Assembly: GCA_900541315.1 (NCBI GenBank)
Contig: UQJF01000001.1
Span: forward strand, 14,579 to 78,578
Origin: an uncultured Clostridium sp.
GTDB lineage: Bacteria > Bacillota > Clostridia > Lachnospirales > Lachnospiraceae
Reading direction: 5' to 3'
DNA length: 64,000 nucleotides
Each line of letters starts with the position of its first letter. Within the stretch, counting starts at the first letter, position 1. This document shows positions 57,850 through 64,000 of the stretch, in pieces. The notes beneath the pieces were generated by a model. It was not told the origin of the DNA, searched no databases, and saw only the letters and a list, made by a program, of their open reading frames with translations. A program made the position numbers and the translations under genes.

Positions 57850-59166
57850 ATGAAAAATCTTACGAAACAGTTATTATATAAGGGGGATAATGTTGCAAGA
57901 GCCAATGTAATATGGAATATTGCAGGCAGCTTTGTATATGCCTTTGCAAGCATGGTACTCTCTTTTCTGGTCATACGTATGGCAGGAGAGGAAAAGGGAG
58001 GCATATTCTCCTTTGGATATTCTACATTGGGTCAGCAGCTGTTTTTAGTGGCTTATTTTGGAATAAGACCTTTCCAGATCACAGACGGAAAAGGTGAGTA
58101 TTCTTTTGGGGAATACAGGGAACATAGAAATATGACCTGTATGCTTGCATTGGTTGCAGGCGCTTTGTTTCTGACTGCAAGGACCATTGCTTTCCGAAAG
58201 GGGATCGGGGATTATACAGCAGGGAAATGCATGATCCTGCTTCTTCTTGTGATCTATAAGGTCATTGACGGATATGCAGATGTATATGAGTCAGAATTTC
58301 AGCGCCAGGGATGCTTATATCTTACAGGAAAGTCAAACTTTTTCAGGACTATTTTTTCTGTAGCTGTATTTACAGTGACCTTGGGGGCATTTAACCATCT
58401 GCTGTTTGCCTGCCTCATGGCAGTGGCTGCCCAGGTAATGGGTGCTTTTTTGTTTGACCTGGATGTGATCCATGCATTAGATCATGTAGACTGGACGATT
58501 ACAAAGGGAAAAGTGGCGAAGCTGTTTAAAAATACAGGGTTCTTGTTTATTTCCGTATTCCTGGATTTTTATATTTTCTCTTCTGCGAAATATGCGATAG
58601 ATGCCCGTATGAATAATGCAGCATCAGGATATTTCAACTTGATTTTTATGCCTACCTCTGTTATTTATATGGTAGCCAATTTCGTGATACGTCCCTACCT
58701 TACAACTCTTACAGATCTTTGGACAGAAGAAAAGATCACTGAATTTAAGAAGACACTGGTGCGTATCGCAGCGGTTATTTTAGGGCTTACTGTACTTGCA
58801 GTGGCAGGTACGCTTGTTTTAGGAAAATGGGCACTTTCCATTATGGAGCTTCTTATGGGAGGCGAAAAGGGAACACTGACCGTTTATTTTTGGGCATTTG
58901 CCGGGATCGTTCTTGGAGGCGGCTTTTATGCCCTGGCTAATCTGATGTATTACGCACTGGTTATCATGCGGAAGCAGAAAACCGTGTTTTTTGTATATGC
59001 GGCGGCAGCAGCAGCGGCGTTTTTCCTGTCAGGAAATCTTGTCGGGACTTTGGGCATTGACGGGGCGGCGCTTTGTTATCTGCTGCTGATGGCAGGAGAA
59101 ACGGCGGGTTTTGGTCTTTGTACCGTAAAGTCCTGCAGAAGTGAGGAAAAGGAGATAAGACAATGA
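57850..59166 (+). CDS. Polysaccharide-type membrane transporter (flippase-like)
   Basis: A 438-residue integral membrane protein of the lipopolysaccharide/polysaccharide export group. ANVIWNIAGSFVYAFASMVL opens it and FGIRPFQITDGKGEYSFGEY is typical of the family. It is the second flippase in the window; the other is at 36451-37914, outside this locus. The gene overlaps the next by 4 nt (ATGA). Confidence 0.8.
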   Translation: MKNLTKQLLYKGDNVARANVIWNIAGSFVYAFASMVLSFLVIRMAGEEKGGIFSFGYSTLGQQLFLVAYFGIRPFQITDGKGEYSFGEYREHRNMTCMLALVAGALFLTARTIAFRKGIGDYTAGKCMILLLLVIYKVIDGYADVYESEFQRQGCLYLTGKSNFFRTIFSVAVFTVTLGAFNHLLFACLMAVAAQVMGAFLFDLDVIHALDHVDWTITKGKVAKLFKNTGFLFISVFLDFYIFSSAKYAIDARMNNAASGYFNLIFMPTSVIYMVANFVIRPYLTTLTDLWTEEKITEFKKTLVRIAAVILGLTVLAVAGTLVLGKWALSIMELLMGGEKGTLTVYFWAFAGIVLGGGFYALANLMYYALVIMRKQKTVFFVYAAAAAAAFFLSGNLVGTLGIDGAALCYLLLMAGETAGFGLCTVKSCRSEEKEIRQ

Positions 59167-60155
59167 CAGAGGAAAGAAAGAGTGAAAATGCTCTTCGTAA
59201 ACCACGGGTGGATGTGGTGATTCCTACCTATAAACCAGGTAAGAAATTTTCCAGACTTTTAAAAATGCTGGAAAAACAGACCTATCCCGTAGGGAAGATC
59301 ATTGTAATGAATACAGAAAAGGCGTTCTGGAATGAAAAGGGCTTTGAAGGGATCGGCAATCTTCAGGTCCACCACCTGACGAAAGCGGAATTTGACCATG
59401 GCGCTACAAGAAACAGGGGAATGCGGTTCAGCAGGGCAGATATTGTAGTCTTTATGACTGATGATGCAGTTCCGGCTGATGGATTTTTAATTGAAAAACT
59501 GGTAGGGGCATTTGAACAGAGAGGTCCGGAAGGAGAAGCTGTGATCATGGCTTATGCAAGGCAGCTTCCTGACAAGGACTGCCCGCTGGCGGAACGTTAT
59601 ACCCGTTCTTTTAATTACCCGGAGAAAAGCTGCTTAAAGACAAAGGCAGATCTAAAGCGGCTGGGGATAAAGACCTTCTTTGCTTCCAATGTATGCTGTG
59701 CCTATGACCGGGAGAAGTTTTGGTTTCAGGGGGGATTTATTCAAAATGCCATATTTAATGAAGATATGATCTTTGCAGGAAAGGCGGTCATGGAAGATGA
59801 TTATGCCATTGCCTATGTGGCTGATGCAAAGGTGATCCATTCCCATAACTACAACTGCACCCAGCAGTTTAAACGGAATTTTGATCTGGCAGTATCCCAG
59901 GCAGATCATCCGGAGGTATTTGGCGGTATCCATTCGGAAAGCGAAGGGATCCGTCTGGTAAAGCAGACGGCCAGGTATCTGTTGCAGCAGCACAGACCAT
60001 GGCTGATCCCGGGAATGTTTGTAAAAAGCGGTTTTAAGTATATGGGATACCGCATGGGAAAGGTATATTCCATGCTTCCACGGTGGCTGATCTTAAAATG
60101 CACCATGAACCGGGAATACTGGCTGGAGAAAAAAGAAGGCGGTGACAGACGATGA
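59163..60155 (+). CDS. Family 2 glycosyltransferase, rhamnosyltransferase-like
   Basis: A 330-residue GT-A enzyme: VDVVIPTYKPGKKFSRLLKML, then KAEFDHGATRNRGM and the metal motif FMTDDAVPAD. The FDHGATRN block is characteristic of RfbF/WbbL-like rhamnosyltransferases. SNVCCAYDREKFWFQGGF and NEDMIFAGKAVMEDDY follow. dTDP-rhamnose is the likely donor. It overlaps both neighbours by 4 nt. Confidence 0.86.
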   Translation: MTEERKSENALRKPRVDVVIPTYKPGKKFSRLLKMLEKQTYPVGKIIVMNTEKAFWNEKGFEGIGNLQVHHLTKAEFDHGATRNRGMRFSRADIVVFMTDDAVPADGFLIEKLVGAFEQRGPEGEAVIMAYARQLPDKDCPLAERYTRSFNYPEKSCLKTKADLKRLGIKTFFASNVCCAYDREKFWFQGGFIQNAIFNEDMIFAGKAVMEDDYAIAYVADAKVIHSHNYNCTQQFKRNFDLAVSQADHPEVFGGIHSESEGIRLVKQTARYLLQQHRPWLIPGMFVKSGFKYMGYRMGKVYSMLPRWLILKCTMNREYWLEKKEGGDRR

Positions 60156-60550
60156 TGACAATGATGCTTCGTGTGATACTGATCGTAGTTTCTGTTATTA
60201 CCATGACATTTATGATGCGTAAGATACGTCAGGCGAAAGTTCAGATCGAAGCTGCCATGTTCTGGGTAATCATGGCGCTGCTCCTTGTAATATTTGCAGT
60301 GGTGCCGGGAGTGGCTGATCTTTGTGCAAGGCTTTTAGGTATTTACTCTACCCCGAATTTTTTATTCCTGTTTATGATCTTTTTGCTCATCATAAAAGCA
60401 TTTGGCATGACGATCCAGATATCCCAGCTTGAAAGCAAGCAGAGGGAGCTGATCCAGAAAATGGCGCTGGAACAGAAAGCGATAGAAGAAAAAGAGACAG
60501 TATTGGAAGAAAGGGAAGCTGCTCTGGAAACATGCAGGAAAGGTGAATAA
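60152..60550 (+). CDS. DUF2304 membrane protein
   Basis: A 132-residue protein with three predicted helices in the first 95 residues and a charged coiled-coil end (QKMALEQKAIEEKETVLEER). DUF2304 proteins are regular members of surface polysaccharide loci next to polyprenyl-phosphate glycosyltransferases; their function is not established. The pairing with the transferase at 57151 and the DUF2142 gene agrees with that context. Confidence 0.82.
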   Translation: MMTMMLRVILIVVSVITMTFMMRKIRQAKVQIEAAMFWVIMALLLVIFAVVPGVADLCARLLGIYSTPNFLFLFMIFLLIIKAFGMTIQISQLESKQRELIQKMALEQKAIEEKETVLEEREAALETCRKGE

Positions 60551-60564
60551 AAAGGAAAGAAAAG

Positions 60565-62346
60565 ATGAAAAAGAAATTATCTGTGTGGCTTTTATGGCCT
60601 TTCACTGTGTTTCTTCTGGGAGTCTGGCATCTTCTGGATGTGCAGGCATCTGTAACAGAGACAGGCCACTGCTGGCTGTATAGCTGGTATGGGGGCCTGT
60701 TTTTCGTGAGTCTGGCAATGCTGATAGGAATGGGAACACTGTTATTTGGAAAAAAATGGGAAAAATCTGGTGATATTTCCGGTGAACCAGGGGAGAAAAT
60801 GGTTTCAGGAAAAGAAAACCGGAAACTCCCAGGTTTGTTCTTTGGAACTGTCATGTGTCTTGGCATTTTATATATGATGGTTCTGGCTCCGCTTTCGGCA
60901 CCTGATGAAGTAAGCCACTATATCAGTGCTTATAAGCTTTCCAACTGCTTTTTAGGACTGCCGGCAGCTGATGAAGATGGTTATATCTATGTCCGGGCAG
61001 AAGATGACTGGCTGGAGGATGTGAACCAGGAGTTCCGGGACTGGAAAGAAAAAAGCAGACAGGAAGCGTTGGACGGGGAAAGTGGAGAGAATGATGCAGG
61101 AAAGCCCATTATCCTTGGACAGACCTTAAAAGAAGAAACTTACGTGGCGATCCATAATAGGAGAACGGTCAGTGAACAGAGTGCGGAACCGTCTGCAGAC
61201 AGTGAAAGCACAAAGGAGAGTACAAGTACAGGAGACAGTATAGGTATGGACAGCAGTGTGAAAACAGCTGGTCTGCGTGTCTCCCGCCAGCCCTCTGTGC
61301 GTACCACGCCGTTAGCTTATATGCCACAGGCACTGGGATTTACTCTGGCAAGAATATTGGGGCTTAACAGCATTGCCCTTTTATATCTGGGCCGGTTTTT
61401 TAATCTCCTGCTTTTTGCGGCAGTTGGTGCATTGACTATAAAACGGCTGCCTTTTGGCAAAAATGTATTTTTTGGTGTATCCATTTTACCAATGAGCCTT
61501 CATCTGGCAGCCTCTTTATCTTATGATGTGGTTATACTGGCATTTACAGGTTATTTTACGGCAGTGTGCCTGGATCTGGCTTATAAGGCAGAAACAGTGA
61601 AGGTAGGGGATGTGATCGCCCTGGCTGTGGTCATGGCAGTTATGGGGCCCTGTAAAATGGTATATGGTGCCATTGCAGGCTTCTGTCTGCTGGTCCCGGT
61701 AAGAAAGTTTGGAAATTTTGGGAAATGGATGCTTTCAGCGGCTGCTGTCCTTGGAAGTTTTTTAGCAGCTATGGCAGTGGTGAATTTAAGGACAGTTGCC
61801 ATGTATACACAGGAAAGTGACAGCTATGTTGCCTGGGCTGAAGAAGCAGGGTATTCCTTTGCAGAGCTGATCCACCAGCCGGTCCGGGTATTACAGCTTT
61901 TCTATAATACAGTATCGTGGCAGGGAGAAAGCCTGTATTCGGGAATATTAGGAGAGTCCTTAGGCAACCGGGATCCGGTGTTAAATACGCCTTATGTTAT
62001 CATTTTAGTGCTTACTGCATGTCTGGTACTGCTGGCACTTAAAAAGCCGGGAGAAGAGATTTTTATGAAAATAAAAGACCGGTTGTGGATCTGGTTTATC
62101 TGCCTGGTGATCTTTGGAGCGCTGATGTTTTCTATGCTTCTTGCATGGACTCCGAAAAGCTCCAATATGGTCCAGGGAGTTCAGGGAAGATATATGCTTC
62201 CCCTGCTTCCTGTTTTCCTGTTTACCCTTAAAAACCAAAAGGTGATACGGACAGGAACAGATGACAGGCTGATCCTGTATACTATGATGGCAGCGGATGT
62301 GTATGTGATCCTCCGCATTTTCGCAGTGGTGTGCTTAAGACTGTAG
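60565..62346 (+). CDS. DUF2142 membrane protein (GT-C-like)
   Basis: A 593-residue membrane protein. MVLAPLSAPDEVSHYISAYKL carries the Asp-Glu motif of the DUF2142 family (residues about 105-120), which resembles GT-C transferases that use polyprenyl-phosphate sugars. A hydrophilic loop at about 125-250 contains a Ser/Thr/Glu-rich run (SAEPSADSESTKESTSTGDS at about 208-227), longer than I would expect. QGRYMLPLLPVFLF near the end is a family mark. It probably modifies a glycan outside the cell; substrate unknown. Confidence 0.83.
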   Translation: MKKKLSVWLLWPFTVFLLGVWHLLDVQASVTETGHCWLYSWYGGLFFVSLAMLIGMGTLLFGKKWEKSGDISGEPGEKMVSGKENRKLPGLFFGTVMCLGILYMMVLAPLSAPDEVSHYISAYKLSNCFLGLPAADEDGYIYVRAEDDWLEDVNQEFRDWKEKSRQEALDGESGENDAGKPIILGQTLKEETYVAIHNRRTVSEQSAEPSADSESTKESTSTGDSIGMDSSVKTAGLRVSRQPSVRTTPLAYMPQALGFTLARILGLNSIALLYLGRFFNLLLFAAVGALTIKRLPFGKNVFFGVSILPMSLHLAASLSYDVVILAFTGYFTAVCLDLAYKAETVKVGDVIALAVVMAVMGPCKMVYGAIAGFCLLVPVRKFGNFGKWMLSAAAVLGSFLAAMAVVNLRTVAMYTQESDSYVAWAEEAGYSFAELIHQPVRVLQLFYNTVSWQGESLYSGILGESLGNRDPVLNTPYVIILVLTACLVLLALKKPGEEIFMKIKDRLWIWFICLVIFGALMFSMLLAWTPKSSNMVQGVQGRYMLPLLPVFLFTLKNQKVIRTGTDDRLILYTMMAADVYVILRIFAVVCLRL

Positions 62347-62399
62347 TGTTTTTGTGCTAGTACATGCCGGGAACATGGTGACAATGTGTGGATAAACAG

Positions 62400-62428
62400 T
62401 TGCAGACTTGTTGATAACGTGGTAAAAT
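62400..62428 (+). promoter_or_regulatory. Promoter of rfbC
   Basis: TTGCAG at 62400-62405, 17 nt, TAAAAT at 62423-62428. A CTAGTACA word lies upstream at 62358-62365. Confidence 0.55.
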
Positions 62429-62518
62429 TTCCAGATGAATGTGGAAATTATATCATTATTAAGTTATAGCCGATAAACAAAAAACTAAGAATCAGAAGAA
62501 AAATAAAGGAGAAGCATT

Positions 62519-63073
62519 ATGGGAAAGATTAAAGTAACAACCTGTGATATTGAAGGACTTTATGTGATCGAGCCTACTGTATTTAAAGATGAAAGAGGCT
62601 ATTTCATGGAAACTTACAACCAGAACGATTTCAAGGAAGCGGGTCTGAACATGACTTTCGTCCAGGATAATCAGTCCATGTCAGTAAAAGGTGTTTTAAG
62701 AGGGCTTCATTTCCAGAAGCAGTATCCTCAGGGTAAATTAGTACGTGCTGTCCGCGGAACTGTATTTGACGTAGCAGTAGATCTGCGTTCTGACTCCAAA
62801 ACGTATGGAAAGTGGTTTGGTGTAACCTTATCTGCTGAGAATAAAAAGCAGTTCTATATTCCGGAAGGCTTTGCACATGGTTTCTTAGTTCTGTCTGATG
62901 AAGCAGAGTTTGCTTATAAGTGTACTGATTTCTATCATCCAGGTGATGAAGGCGGTCTGTTATGGAGCGATCCTGAGATCGGCGTAGACTGGCCTATCGA
63001 ACCGGGTATGGAACTGATCATCTCTGATAAGGACAAAAAGTGGAGCGGTTTAAAGGATACTTTTAAGTTCTAA
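62519..63073 (+). CDS. rfbC: dTDP-4-dehydrorhamnose 3,5-epimerase
   Basis: A 184-residue cupin that epimerises dTDP-4-keto-6-deoxyglucose, the third step of dTDP-rhamnose synthesis. VFKDERGYFMETYNQNDF and QDNQSMSVKGVLRGLHFQ (catalytic His64) match RmlC, followed by FYIPEGFAHGF and YKCTDFYHPGDEGG. It completes the pathway whose other three genes lie at 7.3-10.3 kb, and sits beside the glycosyltransferases that would use the product. Start supported by AAAGGAGAAG. Confidence 0.96.
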   Translation: MGKIKVTTCDIEGLYVIEPTVFKDERGYFMETYNQNDFKEAGLNMTFVQDNQSMSVKGVLRGLHFQKQYPQGKLVRAVRGTVFDVAVDLRSDSKTYGKWFGVTLSAENKKQFYIPEGFAHGFLVLSDEAEFAYKCTDFYHPGDEGGLLWSDPEIGVDWPIEPGMELIISDKDKKWSGLKDTFKF

Positions 63074-63112
63074 GACAGTTCTGCCAGGAAAAAAGTATAA
63101 GGAAACGAATTT

Positions 63113-63925
63113 ATGAATTATGCGCTGTCTCTTTTAAAAGAGATCATTAAAAAAAGAAAACTGGTATGGGATCTGGGAAAAGCAGATTTTCGCAAGCGTT
63201 TTGTAGGATCCTATTTTGGTATTGTGTGGATGTTCATCCAGCCGGTAGTTACCATTGTGATCTATGCGGTTATCTTTGGCATAGGCTTTAAATCACCGCC
63301 TCCGGTTCCGGGAGTCAGTTATGTGATCTGGCTGGTTCCGGGTATTGTCCCCTGGTTTTTCTTCGGGGAAGCTTTAAATGGGATCACGGGCTGTCTGCAG
63401 GAATACAGCTATCTGGTCAAGAAAGTAGTATTTAAAGTAGAGATACTGCCTATGATCAAGCTGATATCCTGTTTGCTGGTACATGGTTTTTTCGTTCTTA
63501 TTATGATGATCATGTATCTGGTAGCAGGAAGAACGCCAATGCTTTCCTGGATCCAGGTGATCTACTATAGCTTTGCAGCATCTATGCTGGCTCTGGGACT
63601 GGGATATTTTACTTCCTCTGTGAATGTATTTTTCAAGGATATGTCCCAGATCGTAGGAATCTGCCTTCAGTTTGGTATCTGGATGGCGCCCATCATGTAC
63701 CATGAGTCCATGTTTACCAACCGTTTACCCTGGATCGAACCATTATTTAAGATCAATCCATTTTATTACATTGTAACCGGTTATAAGGACAGTATGATCA
63801 CAGGTAACTGGTTCTGGGAAAGACCGAAACTGACCATTTATTACTGGGTCTTCACTCTTTTTGTATTTGGAGTGGGACTTAAGATGTTTAAGAAGCTGCG
63901 GCCTCATTTTTCAGATGTGCTGTAG
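63113..63925 (+). CDS. ABC-2 type polysaccharide export permease (Wzm/TagG-like)
   Basis: A 270-residue membrane protein with about six helices. ADFRKRFVGSYFGIVWMFIQPV and PGIVPWFFFGEALNGI are the marks of the TagG/RfbA/Wzm family, which exports lipid-linked teichoic acids, rhamnans or O-antigens. It should pair with an ATPase (Wzt/TagH) that is expected just beyond the right edge. The 39-nt gap to rfbC suggests one transcript. Confidence 0.9.
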   Translation: MNYALSLLKEIIKKRKLVWDLGKADFRKRFVGSYFGIVWMFIQPVVTIVIYAVIFGIGFKSPPPVPGVSYVIWLVPGIVPWFFFGEALNGITGCLQEYSYLVKKVVFKVEILPMIKLISCLLVHGFFVLIMMIMYLVAGRTPMLSWIQVIYYSFAASMLALGLGYFTSSVNVFFKDMSQIVGICLQFGIWMAPIMYHESMFTNRLPWIEPLFKINPFYYIVTGYKDSMITGNWFWERPKLTIYYWVFTLFVFGVGLKMFKKLRPHFSDVL

Positions 63926-63944
63926 GCTGTGATCGGCTAATGTT

Positions 63945-64000
63945 CCTAGTACATCGTTTTCGAAATAACTATACCACTCACTTGTCTGCGAATCTGATTG
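63945..64000 (-). repeat. Family 2 repeat, partial (copy C, cut by window edge)
   Basis: The reverse complement matches 29657-29712 with about three mismatches over 54 bases and ends in CGATGTACTAG. It begins 20 nt behind the permease stop and runs off the window. Confidence 0.85.

Overview
The window is most likely from a gut-type Lachnospiraceae (Clostridia, Firmicutes). This rests on gene content and style, not on a marker gene: Feo iron uptake with Cys-rich satellite proteins, a DUF3798 lipoprotein with an RbsA-type transporter, alpha-isopropylmalate synthase of the long type, an Rpn-like PD-(D/E)XK protein, YG-type cell-wall-binding repeats, AGGAGG ribosome sites, and lipoproteins with Ala/Thr/Glu-rich linkers. 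No rRNA, tRNA, CRISPR array, phage module or complete insertion sequence was seen.

Layout. 1-3.4 kb: feoA (cut by the window edge), feoB and three small membrane proteins, two of them Cys-rich. 3.6-7.0 kb (minus): a two-subunit ABC exporter behind a promoter that carries a perfect 24-bp palindrome. 7.2-11.6 kb: dTDP-rhamnose genes rfbA, rfbB and rfbD plus a glmM-type mutase. 11.7-17.7 kb: a structured leader before leuA, then bioY, a Cof phosphatase, a TraX-type acyltransferase and UDP-galactopyranose mutase. 18-24.2 kb: a DUF3798/RbsA-type importer of unknown substrate. 24.3-27.1 kb (minus): a cytidylyltransferase-PLP enzyme fusion and a galactofuranosyltransferase-like protein. 27.4-29.4 kb: an Rpn-like nuclease and a YHYH protein with cell-wall-binding repeats. 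29.7-36.3 kb: an RpiR regulator followed by an isomerase, an AfuABC/FbpABC-type importer and a PHP phosphoesterase, which together look like uptake of a phosphorylated compound. 36.4-38.9 kb: a flippase and a LicD transferase. 39.2-53.3 kb: a sugar-acid region with two enolase-superfamily dehydratases, a tandem-fused LysR regulator, a TctCBA importer, a GntR regulator, a DctPQM importer, a tartronate-semialdehyde-type reductase, a DapA-family aldolase and an aldo/keto reductase. 53.4-54.9 kb: an L,D-transpeptidase with wall-binding repeats. 55-64 kb: a rhamnose-type surface polysaccharide locus (glycosyltransferases, flippase, DUF2304, DUF2142, rfbC, ABC-2 permease) that continues past the right edge.

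How the parts fit. The dTDP-rhamnose, UDP-galactofuranose, glycosyltransferase, flippase and export genes supply one or more cell-wall polysaccharides. The cytidylyltransferase-PLP fusion and LicD could make and transfer a CDP-activated phospho-amino-alcohol onto such a glycan. The wall-binding repeats of the L,D-transpeptidase and YHYH protein may recognise that decoration; this last link is inference.

Two dispersed repeat families are the least expected feature. Family 1 (seven copies or remnants) is an imperfect palindrome whose ends match ATGTYCTCTCGGA and CCGAGAGAACAT. It lies in 5' leaders, about 20-30 nt before start codons. Family 2 (three clear copies) is a hairpin-forming element of about 160 bp ending in CGATGTACTAG, found directly behind stop codons.
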